Assembly: GCA_900757615.1 (NCBI GenBank)
Contig: CAAEON010000047.1
Location: 1-64,000, forward strand
DNA length: 64,000 nucleotides
Source: an uncultured Collinsella sp.
GTDB taxonomy: Bacteria > Actinomycetota > Coriobacteriia > Coriobacteriales > Coriobacteriaceae
Direction of reading: 5' to 3'
Numbering within the stretch: position 1 is the first letter of the stretch; every line of letters begins with the position of its first letter. The translations under genes were made by a program, and so were the position numbers. Shown in pieces: positions 1 through 8,694 of the stretch. Under the pieces are notes generated by a model that did not search any database, was not told where the DNA came from, and was given only the letters and a program-made list of their open reading frames with translations.

Positions 1-242
1 CGAGATAGTCGAGAGGCGCGGTCTCAAGAAGGAGTAATATCGGGACTTGCAGCGACGGACCTCAGGACGCTCTTACACCACGTCTGCGCGCGCCACCGCT
101 GGCCGACCCCGATGCCTTTCGCGTGGTGATGGAACTTATCATGTCCTATCTCGATGTGCCGTTGAAAGAAAAGACGCCGCGGCAGCGGGAGCTCGAACGG
201 CGGCTTCGTGAGGAGATTTTTATCAATTGGGCGGAAATGTAG
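1..242 (+). other. 3' ends of two short reading frames, possibly gene remnants
   Basis: One frame entering from the window edge reads EIVERRGLKKE and stops at 35-37, which looks like the natural end of a protein. A second frame stops at 240-242 and ends in a charged helical segment (MELIMSYLDVPLKEK, then RQRELERRLREE, ending INWAEM); its first in-frame ATG is at 129, giving only 37 codons, and the frame is closed upstream by a stop at 6-8. An SD-like AAGGAG at 29-34 lies in between but no normal start codon follows in the right frame. The composition looks coding, so a degraded or frameshifted gene is likely. No family recognised. Confidence 0.3.
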
Positions 243-521
243 TCGCGCGGGTGGAAAACGGTCGCGTGAACTAGAGTTTTGGTCGCGAAAAAGGCTTCAG
301 TTTCGCCTTGGAAGGAATTTAAAAATGCTATCCATAACAAGTTGTTTCGGAAAATCGACAGTCAACTTGGATGTGGTATATAGAGATCGATTTTTACCTC
401 CTAAAGTCCCAAATAAAAGTGTTTATCAAAGCAGGGGTGCTCAGTGATTTGGGTGGGACTGTCGATTATCCGAAAAAACTTATTATGGGTAGCATTTTCA
501 AAACCAGCCGGAGCAACAAAA
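243..521. other. AT-rich intergenic stretch, nothing recognised
   Basis: This stretch is clearly more AT-rich than its surroundings. It carries short open frames on the plus strand but none has a convincing ribosome binding site or protein-like composition. No RNA gene or repeat was recognised. The compositional drop, next to gene remnants, suggests decayed or transferred DNA. Confidence 0.3.
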
Positions 522-552
522 TCGGCCCCCGTTTCGCGAAAACGGGGGCCGA
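522..552 (-). terminator. Intrinsic terminator of serC-serA
   Basis: GGCCCCCGTTT and AAAACGGGGGCC form a strong GC-rich stem with a CGCG loop. On the minus strand it is followed by a short T-run, about 40 bp past the serA stop. Confidence 0.8.
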
Positions 553-591
553 ATGGGCTTCATAGCTTGCCTGGCAGGCTTGGCACCGGCG

Positions 592-1755
592 CTATTTGAT
601 CACGCGCACGCGATACATCGACGGAATCTGCTTGAGCGCCTCGATGGTGCTGCTGTCCAGGTGCTCGTCGGTGTCGAACATGGTGTAGGCGTTCTCGCCG
701 GCGGACTCGTTGGTCATACGCTGCACGTTAGCGTTGTCCTTGGCCAGGATTGCCGTGATCTGGCCGATCATGTTGGGCACGTTGGCATGCAGGCAGGCGA
801 TGCGGCTCGCGGCGCGCGCCTTGCCCATGCTGCAGGCGGGGTAGTTGACGCTGTGCGCGATGTTGCCGTTCTCCAGGTAATCCTTGAGCTCGCTGATGGC
901 CATATCGGCGCAGTTGGCCTCGGCCTCGCCAGTGCCGGCGCCCGAGTGCGTGGTGATAAACGTGTTGGGCATCTTGACCGTCTTGGGCGTGGCAAAGTCG
1001 CAGCTAAACCAACTCAGCTTGCCCTCGCGCAGGGCAGCGTCGACGGCGTCCTCGTCAATGATGGTTTCGCGCGCGTAGTTGATGAGCACGGCGTCGGGTG
1101 CCAGCAGGTTAATCTGCTCGGTGCTGATCATGCCGATGGTGTCGGCCTTGCTGGGCACGTGCACGGTGAGGTAGTCGCAGCCGCGGCACAGATCCTCGAG
1201 TGTGCCCACGCGCTGCACCTCGCGGCTCAGCACCCACGCGTGCTCGACGGAAATGAACGGATCGTAGCCGTAGACGTCCATGCCCAGGTCGACGCAGGCG
1301 TTGGCGACCTTGGAGCCCACGTTGCCCAGGCCGATGACGCCGATGCGCTTGCCCTTGAGCTCGCGGCCCACAAAGGCCTTCTTGGCCTTCTCGGCATCGA
1401 CCTGAATCTCGGGATCGTCGGCGTTATCGCGCACCCAGTTCATCGACTGCACCACGCCACGGCTCGAGAGCACCAGCATGCCCAGGACGAGCTCCTTGAC
1501 GGCGTTGCTGTTGGCGCCGGGGGAGTTAAAGACGACAACGCCCTTCTTGGCGTACTCCTCGACGGGGATGTTGTTGACGCCGGCGCCGCAGCGGGCGATG
1601 GCGCGGATGCCCTCGGGCAGCTCGTAGCCGTGCAGGTCGGTCGAGCGCATTAGGATCGCGTCGGCCTCCTCGGCGGTGCCTACAAACTCGTAGCCCTCGC
1701 CAAACTCGACTTTGCCGTCTTTAGTGATGTCGTCGATGGTCTTGATCTTGCGCAT
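592..1755 (-). CDS. serA: D-3-phosphoglycerate dehydrogenase
   Basis: Oxidises 3-phosphoglycerate to 3-phosphohydroxypyruvate with NAD, the first step of serine synthesis in the cytosol. The 387-residue protein shows the D-isomer-specific 2-hydroxyacid dehydrogenase layout: an N-terminal substrate domain, a Rossmann motif GVIGLGNVGSKVA near residue 140, the catalytic Arg in NYARET, the catalytic His in THSGAGTGEAE, and a C-terminal ACT-like domain (from about residue 315, RIACLHANVPNMIGQI) typical of serine feedback control. It lacks the extra intervening domain of the long (about 525-residue) SerA type. It lies 71 bp downstream of serC on the same strand, so the two are probably co-transcribed, and it is followed by a strong terminator. 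Confidence 0.93.
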   Translation of the reverse strand: MRKIKTIDDITKDGKVEFGEGYEFVGTAEEADAILMRSTDLHGYELPEGIRAIARCGAGVNNIPVEEYAKKGVVVFNSPGANSNAVKELVLGMLVLSSRGVVQSMNWVRDNADDPEIQVDAEKAKKAFVGRELKGKRIGVIGLGNVGSKVANACVDLGMDVYGYDPFISVEHAWVLSREVQRVGTLEDLCRGCDYLTVHVPSKADTIGMISTEQINLLAPDAVLINYARETIIDEDAVDAALREGKLSWFSCDFATPKTVKMPNTFITTHSGAGTGEAEANCADMAISELKDYLENGNIAHSVNYPACSMGKARAASRIACLHANVPNMIGQITAILAKDNANVQRMTNESAGENAYTMFDTDEHLDSSTIEALKQIPSMYRVRVIK

Positions 1756-1826
1756 GAAAAACTCCTTAGCAGGTTTTGATCTAAACAGGTTGGTCTGAGG
1801 TGGCTGGTCGGCCCGCGTGTTGCGGG

Positions 1827-2951
<1,125 letters not shown>

Positions 2952-3087
2952 CTTCTAGTTCCCCCTCGTAGTCATTTGGACGTTCGGGATACTTTAGCAC
3001 AGTGGAGCGCCAGGCGCGACCGCATCACGGTAAAACTCGAGTGCGCTGCTATGATTTACAGGATGGTTACATGGGGGAGGGGCGACC

Positions 3088-3270
3088 TTAGCTGATGGCT
3101 CGCATCCGATCCGCCTCGGCCTTCGCCTGTTTCCAGGGACGCACGCGACCGTTGGTGAGGTCGTCGTAGCCGCGCGTGATGGATTGCTGGACTCGTGCTC
3201 GCTTGTCGTTTGAGTTGCTCTTTTCTGAGCGACGCCTTGATTTGTCGGGGAATGCGGGCAGTTCGTTCAT
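3088..3270 (-). CDS. Small antitoxin-like protein of unknown function
   Basis: A 60-residue, strongly charged protein. I chose the ATG at 3270 because AAAGG lies at good spacing upstream; an ATG five codons earlier has no such site. The C-terminal part (ITRGYDDLTNGRVRPW, then KQAKAEADR) resembles the tail of RelB/DinJ-type antitoxins, where a G-R-x-R-P-x-x-x motif precedes a short acidic helix; this likeness is weak and by eye only. No toxin gene is adjacent. The gene has its own promoter and a terminator-like leader (3284-3377) that is closely matched upstream of the DUF3800 gene 3.3 kb away. It could also be a small regulator. Confidence 0.5.
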   Translation of the reverse strand: MNELPAFPDKSRRRSEKSNSNDKRARVQQSITRGYDDLTNGRVRPWKQAKAEADRMRAIS

Positions 3271-3283
3271 GAAACAGCCTTTC

Positions 3284-3314
3284 AAAAAAGAAAATGCCGG
3301 GGGGATCCCCCGGC
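3284..3314 (-). terminator. Terminator-like hairpin in the leader of the small gene
   Basis: On the minus strand GCCGGGGG-AT-CCCCCGGC is followed by ATTTTCTTTTTT, a textbook intrinsic terminator, placed between the promoter (3348-3377) and the start codon at 3270. It should either stop most transcripts after about 60 nt or work as an attenuator. The same arrangement stands at 6575-6602. Confidence 0.7.
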
Positions 3315-3347
3315 CCTTGACTGCCCTCCATAACGGAACGCAGCTCT

Positions 3348-3377
3348 TTTATACCATGCTGTGGTTGTCTAGCTCAA
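3348..3377 (-). promoter_or_regulatory. Promoter of the small gene (shared module, copy 1)
   Basis: On the minus strand a -35 box TTGAGC is separated by 18 bp from a -10 box TATAAA. The surrounding bases (TACTTGA, AGAC directly after the -35, GG directly before the -10, GTTCC downstream) match those of the promoter at 6638-6667. Confidence 0.65.
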
Positions 3378-3451
3378 GTATAAAACACGAAAATATGTTC
3401 GTGTGTTTAACGTTTGAGTAATGCCTTCGATTTGCGACGTTTGTCCTGCGT

Positions 3452-5194
3452 CTAAATCACCGGGATATACCGTGACAAATACTCCTTTAGCGCCGGGTCG
3501 CACACATAGAGAAATGTTCCCAGCATGCCGCGTGTCATGAGGACGTAGTAGGCGTTGACGATGATCTTTCGCAGATCATCGTCGCTTGCCTTCTTCTTTG
3601 CGACGGCATCTTTGAAGTTCGCCTTATTGACGCAGACGGCATCCTTGTCGGTGTCGTAGTAAATGTCTGGCCCCAGAATTACGAAGCCGTAGTTGAGGTC
3701 GTAGCCCTGTACCGTGTGGATGCATCCGACCTCGTTGACGGCGTTGGCGGAGTTAACCCAATCCTTTTGAGTTGAGTTCCAACGTTTAGGGATGCCCTCG
3801 ATGACGATGTCGAACGCGTCTTTGTTATTCTTCGTTTCCCACTTCCACGCAAAGCCTGCCATCATGCGGGAAAGACCAACTTCTTCTTCCTTGGCTTGCT
3901 GCAAGGAACAGAATTCCTCAAATCGGTCGATGATTCCAAACTGGTATCTGGGAACATCACTGTTCGGATCCCCGGCCCGCGAATCGTAAGGCTCCGATGA
4001 AAAGAGTTCTTCGAACTTCATGCCGGCATGCATGTATGCCTTGTTGTCGAGTAAGTCGTAGATAAAATCGAGGTATTCGTCGCCACCGCGTACACGCATT
4101 TGCGTGCTTAGGTTGAATTCTTCAGTTTCGATACCCGCTTCTTCGAGTTGATTGAGTCGCTGCTCAAGGCCGTCTCGATTGAGTCCAGATGCACGGACCT
4201 GCTGTTTGGGGTCGTAGAACAGGTAAGCCTTGTCGCAGCATTTGAAAATCCAATCCACCTGGCTGCTCGTGTGCGGAAGATCGAGACGGTCGCAGGTGTT
4301 GTAAAAAGCTCCGATGCCGGCACCGGCTGTCAAGTAATTGCCCAATCGGTGTGCCTCGTCGACAAGCAAGATGTCATACCGATCCTTCTTGGTTACGTCG
4401 CTGGGGGTCAGGATGTCGCCAGGCTTTAACCCAGGAAGATAGTGCGTGAGTTTTTTGAGCGTCTTATTAAGGGACTCCATGGGTGTCACGAAGCCGACTC
4501 GCAGGTCGGAGAGGTTGGGCTCATTTTTGATTTTGAACATGAGACTGATGGCGAGAATCGTTTTGCCTGTTCCCGGCGCGCCGTTTACGACGGTCACGCG
4601 CTGTCTCTTGGGAGCACCGTGCATAACGTCCTCATGTTCCTGCTCAAGACGCTTGTAAATCGCCTCAATCGTTTCGTATTGATCTGGCGTGAGCGTTTTG
4701 AAAGGAGAGAATTTGAACAGGTCGGTATTCTCGAGCTCTTCGATAGGGTGAATCGCATAGTTTTCTTCGCGAAGTTTCGTCCATAGAGTCCGGAACTTCT
4801 GGCGATACTGAGGTCGCTCAAAATAATCGAACTGTGCATAGCCGTTGTTGGCATTGGTTACCTGGAATTTTTCGTCGGCGCAGAACAGTTCGATGAGTCT
4901 GTTTTCAAACTCAAATGTCGCTGACTGATTGAAGGTTGGGTTGTCGATCAGAAGTGCTCGATCGAAATTCTTGTCCACGTTTGCGGCATGTTGCTTCATT
5001 CGTCGCTGGTAGTTGGTTGTTTGGCCGATGTAAGCTGTTTTGTTTTTGCTGTTGGTCAGAATATAGAGAACGGGCCAACTCTCGTCATGGTGGGATCCGG
5101 GCTTTGGTGTGCCAAAGTCCTGCAGCGATTCACTTGCCTCGAAAGGCTGGGGTAGGGGAAGCGTGTATTGTCGAAGGGCGAACTCATTACTCAC
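3452..5194 (-). CDS. GIY-YIG nuclease / DUF2075 helicase-like NTPase fusion
   Basis: A predicted two-domain, nucleic-acid-acting enzyme of 580 residues. Residues about 42-80 hold a GIY-YIG nuclease-like motif (LYIL, then AYIGQTTNYQRRMKQH). From about residue 205 there is a superfamily-1-like ATPase of the DUF2075 type: Walker A GAPGTGKT, Walker B DILLVDEAHRLG, a TQMRVRGGDEYLDF segment, HTVQGYDLNYGFVILG and a terminal VLMTRGMLGTFLYV motif as in motif VI. I place the start at GTG 5194, because GGCGG lies just upstream and the preceding gene ends at 5187, giving an 8-bp overlap and likely translational coupling to the MazG gene. An upstream ATG at 5251 would overlap that gene by 65 bp. Function is not known; the domain set is common in defence or stress islands. 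Confidence 0.8.
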   Translation of the reverse strand: MSNEFALRQYTLPLPQPFEASESLQDFGTPKPGSHHDESWPVLYILTNSKNKTAYIGQTTNYQRRMKQHAANVDKNFDRALLIDNPTFNQSATFEFENRLIELFCADEKFQVTNANNGYAQFDYFERPQYRQKFRTLWTKLREENYAIHPIEELENTDLFKFSPFKTLTPDQYETIEAIYKRLEQEHEDVMHGAPKRQRVTVVNGAPGTGKTILAISLMFKIKNEPNLSDLRVGFVTPMESLNKTLKKLTHYLPGLKPGDILTPSDVTKKDRYDILLVDEAHRLGNYLTAGAGIGAFYNTCDRLDLPHTSSQVDWIFKCCDKAYLFYDPKQQVRASGLNRDGLEQRLNQLEEAGIETEEFNLSTQMRVRGGDEYLDFIYDLLDNKAYMHAGMKFEELFSSEPYDSRAGDPNSDVPRYQFGIIDRFEEFCSLQQAKEEEVGLSRMMAGFAWKWETKNNKDAFDIVIEGIPKRWNSTQKDWVNSANAVNEVGCIHTVQGYDLNYGFVILGPDIYYDTDKDAVCVNKANFKDAVAKKKASDDDLRKIIVNAYYVLMTRGMLGTFLYVCDPALKEYLSRYIPVI

Positions 5195-5543
5195 GGTGGT
5201 CCGCCTTTCTGTACTCGTCAGATGATGCGTTGACGGGATAGCGCTCGTCATTACGTTTGAGCTTGGACGAGAGCGCGGCGGGGAGGTCGATTCCGTTTAG
5301 GTCGGCAAAGCGCAAGAGGAAAAGGAGCGTATCGGCGACTTCGTCTTCGATGGTCTGGCGTTGCTCGGTGTCTTCGAACATTTCAGCAATGCGCGTTTCG
5401 CTCATAAAGCGAAAGAGCTGGAGAAGCTCGGAGGATTCGGTCGCCATGCCAATGGCGAGCTCTTTTGGCGTGTGATAGCTGCGCCAATTGCGTGCATCAC
5501 AAAAGTCCCTGACTTGTTTCGTCATGACATCGAGCTTATCCAT
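5187..5543 (-). CDS. MazG-like nucleotide pyrophosphohydrolase
   Basis: A 118-residue all-alpha NTP pyrophosphatase of the MazG-like type, predicted to hydrolyse nucleoside triphosphates to monophosphates. It shows the metal-binding pattern of the family: E-S-S-E-L-L-Q-L-F in the second helix (ATESSELLQLFRF) and DEVADTLLFLLRFAD in the third. GGAGG lies 9 bp before ATG 5543; a TTG three codons upstream is a poorer start. It overlaps the GIY-YIG/DUF2075 gene by 8 bp, so the two form an operon and probably act together, for example by changing nucleotide pools or cleaning modified nucleotides while the partner acts on DNA or RNA. That joint role is inference. Confidence 0.82.
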   Translation of the reverse strand: MDKLDVMTKQVRDFCDARNWRSYHTPKELAIGMATESSELLQLFRFMSETRIAEMFEDTEQRQTIEDEVADTLLFLLRFADLNGIDLPAALSSKLKRNDERYPVNASSDEYRKADHRE

Positions 5544-5657
5544 CGTCCGCAACCTCCCTGATGTGCCTTGCTTTATTATGGCGGTATCTGGGATTTATTC
5601 CACATCATTTGGGGCGTGCGGTTTGTTTGGTCACGATTGCCCGGTAGGGGGTTTACC

Positions 5658-5870
5658 ATGAAGATCGACGTTGATGTAGATCAGCTGCGCGAGAGTCTGC
5701 TCGACCGTGCGGGGAGCGCGGCTGGCGTGGGTTTTCCGACCGCCATGCTCGACGTGATGGATATCGAGGACGAGTCGCCCCAAGAGCTCCTAGCCCGAGC
5801 CGAACGCGAAGGCCTCGACCTCCGTGACTTTGCCGTCGACGATGACTACGGAGCGGCTTGCGACTGGTGA
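5658..5870 (+). CDS. Small acidic protein of unknown function
   Basis: A 70-residue, very acidic protein (MKIDVDVDQLRESLLDRAG at the start, ending DDDYGAACDW) on the strand opposite to its neighbours. The ATG at 5658 is preceded by a GGGGG ribosome-binding-like run at good spacing. No domain recognised. It sits between the mazG operon promoter and the 3' end of the DUF3800 gene. It might be a house-keeping small protein or part of the accessory island; the sequence does not decide. Confidence 0.5.
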   Translation: MKIDVDVDQLRESLLDRAGSAAGVGFPTAMLDVMDIEDESPQELLARAEREGLDLRDFAVDDDYGAACDW

Positions 5871-5877
5871 CCCCGGG

Positions 5878-6555
5878 TCAGTTCATCCTTTTCTTCCTGA
5901 GATATAAGAGAAATCCCTTTTTGAACGTCCTTCGGGTTCCAAAAAACAGTCGATCAGTCTTGGTTTCTTCCTTGCTGTCAAACTTGATAGCCGTTAACTC
6001 GATTGTGCAGATGTAGTCGGCAACTTGGAATAGCCGGTAGGCTCGCGGTGCGGCCTCTCGGTATACGATGACGTCCCTTGCTAGAACGTACTCGAGCGCA
6101 GAATGGATGACCTCCGTTACGATCGGTTGACCATTGTCGTAGTAAATCTTAACGGTGTCGTATCGCTGGAAGAATTCCAGATGGTCGAAAAGTTCAACCG
6201 TGAGGTCTCGCCGCATCCTCTCCGCTAGGCTGTTTTGATTGCCGGCGAATTCGCTCATTCGGTATTGCAGGCAGAAGTAGCGTATGGGGAGATGCTGAAT
6301 GAACGCGCGAAATGCGCTCAGCATGTGTCTTCGTTGCTCTTTGGGAAGATCTCTGTAGTCGCCGTTTCCATTGAGTAGGGGCCCTGCGTGAAAAGGCGTA
6401 TTGGGAAGTGAAGACTGCGACAGGGCGCGCTCGTAGCGGTCAATGCGTTCAACGATTGCATCGCTTTGATCGTAAAAAACGAGGGTGACGAGGTAGTAGT
6501 TGGAGACGCCTCCGAGGTCGCCAGATTCGTCAACAAAGACGGAGAGTTCGCTCAT
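5878..6555 (-). CDS. DUF3800 domain protein
   Basis: A 225-residue DUF3800 protein. The family signature is visible: an N-terminal FVDESGDLGG followed by a beta-strand (YYLVTLVFYD), a mid-protein VKIYYDNGQ, and near the C-terminus FQVADYICTIEL with the conserved Q/AD pair, compatible with an RNase H-like fold. Catalysis has not been established for the family as far as I know. ATG 6555 is chosen because GGAGG precedes it; an in-frame TTG at 6633 would put the leader hairpin inside the gene. DUF3800 genes are common in phage, plasmid and defence regions. Its promoter and leader match those of the small gene at 3088-3270. Confidence 0.8.
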   Translation of the reverse strand: MSELSVFVDESGDLGGVSNYYLVTLVFYDQSDAIVERIDRYERALSQSSLPNTPFHAGPLLNGNGDYRDLPKEQRRHMLSAFRAFIQHLPIRYFCLQYRMSEFAGNQNSLAERMRRDLTVELFDHLEFFQRYDTVKIYYDNGQPIVTEVIHSALEYVLARDVIVYREAAPRAYRLFQVADYICTIELTAIKFDSKEETKTDRLFFGTRRTFKKGFLLYLRKKRMN

Positions 6556-6574
6556 GGTGGGCCTCCATTTTTGC

Positions 6575-6602
6575 AAAAAAATGCCGGGGGTAAGACCCCG
6601 GC
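6575..6602 (-). terminator. Terminator-like hairpin in the DUF3800 leader
   Basis: On the minus strand GCCGGGGTC-TTA-CCCCCGGC is followed by ATTTTTTT, between the promoter at 6638-6667 and ATG 6555. It mirrors the hairpin at 3284-3314 in position, stem sequence and T-tract. A second weaker stem (CCCTC/GAGGGG) precedes it. Confidence 0.7.
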
Positions 6603-6637
6603 TCTTGGGGGCCCCTCTCTTGGAGGGAACCAAATTA

Positions 6638-6667
6638 TTTATACCACGAGACGAGGAGTCTATTCAA
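6638..6667 (-). promoter_or_regulatory. Promoter of the DUF3800 gene (shared module, copy 2)
   Basis: On the minus strand TTGAAT and TATAAA are separated by 18 bp, the same spacing and nearly the same flanks as the promoter at 3348-3377. Confidence 0.65.
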
Positions 6668-6720
6668 GTAGAAATTATAATAACCAAACACATGTTCGTC
6701 AATCTACCTGCGGGTATGGG

Positions 6721-6753
6721 AATATGACAAAGGGACTGTCCCTTTGCCATATT
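6721..6753. repeat. Palindrome with AAAGGGA/TCCCTTT core
   Basis: AATATGaCAAAGGGA and TCCCTTTGcCATATT pair around a 3-bp loop, just past the stop of the antiporter gene on the minus strand. It may serve as a terminator. The core resembles the AAAGG/CCTTT palindromes found six times elsewhere in the window. Confidence 0.6.
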
Positions 6754-6767
6754 ACTGCCTCTGGCCC

Positions 6768-8369
6768 CTACGACGCCAGCGTGGCGATGACGGCTTCGTC
6801 GCCGGCGTATATGAGGGTGTTGCCGTCGGGGATGATCGTTTGGCCTTCACGCTTGAGCATCACCACGATAAACGGGTGCTTGCCCTGCGGCACGTCGCGC
6901 AGGCGCTGTCCTGCCAGACGCCCGTGGGGTGTCACGGTGACCTCGCGCAGCGTAACCTCGGCACGCTCCTCAAACGTCGGCGCGGCCATAACCAGAAGGT
7001 CGCCTTCTTCGATCACGGTATCCCCGTTGGGCAGCACCGGGTGCGCACCGTCGCGCAGCACCAGGACGACGAGCATGTTCGTAGCGCTGCCAATATCGGC
7101 GAGCGAGCGTCCGGCAAACGGATGACCCGCGCCTACCTTGAGCTTAACAAACGACATGCCGTCCTCGTCGCGGTAGTCATTAAACGTGCGGCGCACGTCG
7201 CCTTCTGCGTCGATCATGTCGAGCTTCTTTGCCACCGCCGGTAACAGTGAGCCTTGCACCACAATACTCGACACGGCAATCACAAAAACCAGGTCAAACA
7301 GATTGTGACCACCGGGAACACCGGCTACTACGGCAAAGAGGCTAAACACGACTGAAGCCGCGCCGCGCAGGCCCGCCCAGCTTACGAGCGCCACCTGACG
7401 AGGGTTCGTCTTAAAGGGCGCCAGCAGCGCGCCCACGGCGATGGGACGGCTCACGAAGAGCATAAACGACATGAGTGCCAGGCCCGGCAGCAGCATTTGC
7501 GGTAGGCGGGCGGGCGTCACGAGCAGGCCGAGCAAAAAGAAGATGGTCATCTCGGCCATCTCGGTGAGGGTATCGAAGAAGTGTGCCAGCTCGACCTTGC
7601 CGGTGATGTCGCTCGCGCCTAGCACGATGCCGGCAAGGTACACGGCCAAAAAGCCGTTGCCGCCCAGGTAGCTCGGCAGCGCGTAGGCGACGATTGCCAC
7701 GGCGAACAAAAAGATGGTTTGCGCGCCCTCGGCCGTTGCGTGTGCGCGTTCAATCAGGCGGCCCGCCGCCCAGCCGATGGCGAGGCCCAGGCCCACGCCC
7801 AGGATAATCTGCTTGGCCAGCAGCACGGGGATGTTAATGCCGCCGCCGGCCGCGAGGGTGGCGAGCACGGCGGTGAGCATGTAGGCGACGGGGTCGTTGG
7901 AGCCCGATTCGACCTCGAGCAGCGAGTCGGTGCCACCTCTCAGCGATAGGCTGTGCTCACGTAGAACGCTAAAGACGCTGGCCGCGTCGGTGGATGCCAC
8001 GACCGATCCCAGCAGCAGGCCGCCGATCCAGTCGAAGCCCAGTGCAAAGTGCGCAAAGGCGCCCGTGATGCCAGCGGTGATGACGACGCCGAGCGTGCTC
8101 AGCAGCACCGCAGGCACGGCGACGGGTTTGGCACGATCGATGTTGGTGTTAAAGCCGCCGTAGAACATGATGAACAGCAGCGCCGTGCTGCAGACGGTTT
8201 CGGTGAGCGCGTAGTCGCTAAAGTCGATGTGCGCCGGACCGTTGACGCCCAGCAGCATACCCAGCGCGATAAAGATGAGCAGGGTGGGGAAGGGGAGCTT
8301 TTTGCCGACGGGTTTGATGGTCAGGCACAGAATAATGACGAGGCCGATAAAGAGAAGTATCTGGTTCAT
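6768..8369 (-). CDS. CPA1-type potassium or sodium/proton antiporter with two TrkA-C domains
   Basis: A 533-residue inner-membrane cation/proton antiporter of the NhaP2/CvrA type. About residues 1-390 form a dozen hydrophobic segments of the Na/H exchanger domain, including SVVASTDAASVFSVLRE and a SGSNDPVAYMLT helix with the conserved acidic residue. The cytoplasmic C-terminus holds two TrkA-C-like regulatory repeats (about 400-465 and 470-530). NhaP2 family members exchange K+ for H+; the ion used here cannot be told from sequence. It stands alone between the DUF3800 gene and the divergent phosphoesterase gene. Confidence 0.85.
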   Translation of the reverse strand: MNQILLFIGLVIILCLTIKPVGKKLPFPTLLIFIALGMLLGVNGPAHIDFSDYALTETVCSTALLFIMFYGGFNTNIDRAKPVAVPAVLLSTLGVVITAGITGAFAHFALGFDWIGGLLLGSVVASTDAASVFSVLREHSLSLRGGTDSLLEVESGSNDPVAYMLTAVLATLAAGGGINIPVLLAKQIILGVGLGLAIGWAAGRLIERAHATAEGAQTIFLFAVAIVAYALPSYLGGNGFLAVYLAGIVLGASDITGKVELAHFFDTLTEMAEMTIFFLLGLLVTPARLPQMLLPGLALMSFMLFVSRPIAVGALLAPFKTNPRQVALVSWAGLRGAASVVFSLFAVVAGVPGGHNLFDLVFVIAVSSIVVQGSLLPAVAKKLDMIDAEGDVRRTFNDYRDEDGMSFVKLKVGAGHPFAGRSLADIGSATNMLVVLVLRDGAHPVLPNGDTVIEEGDLLVMAAPTFEERAEVTLREVTVTPHGRLAGQRLRDVPQGKHPFIVVMLKREGQTIIPDGNTLIYAGDEAVIATLAS

Positions 8370-8694
8370 GGATGGTGTCCGCTCCTGGGTGGTTGGCGTG
8401 GCACGGTCAGTTGTCTGCGGTTATTTGTACCCAAAGGCGGTGGGTTTAAGAGGGCGGATTACGGGCGCGCGCATTTTCGACACGAGGCTACGATGCGCGC
8501 GTCGCTGGTCGGAGAGCAGCTGCCTGCGGTGCGCCGTGAACGGCGCGCGCGGGCGCGTGGGCGCTGGCGACCGTTGACGACGTGCACCCCTTCCCAGCTT
8601 TATTGCAACGGAGTACAATGGGTAACGTTTAAGTTCAACTTGAAGTTTTAGTTGCGACGCCGGGCTTCGGTCGCAATGTAAAGAGAGGCATTCC
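8370..8694. other. Divergent promoter region between antiporter and phosphoesterase genes
   Basis: This 325-bp gap holds GC-rich short palindromes around 8468-8500 and a leader hairpin (TTGCGAC/GTCGCAA, 8651-8676) shortly before the phosphoesterase start. A TACAAT at 8614-8619 could be a -10 box, without a good -35. No gene recognised. Confidence 0.35.
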
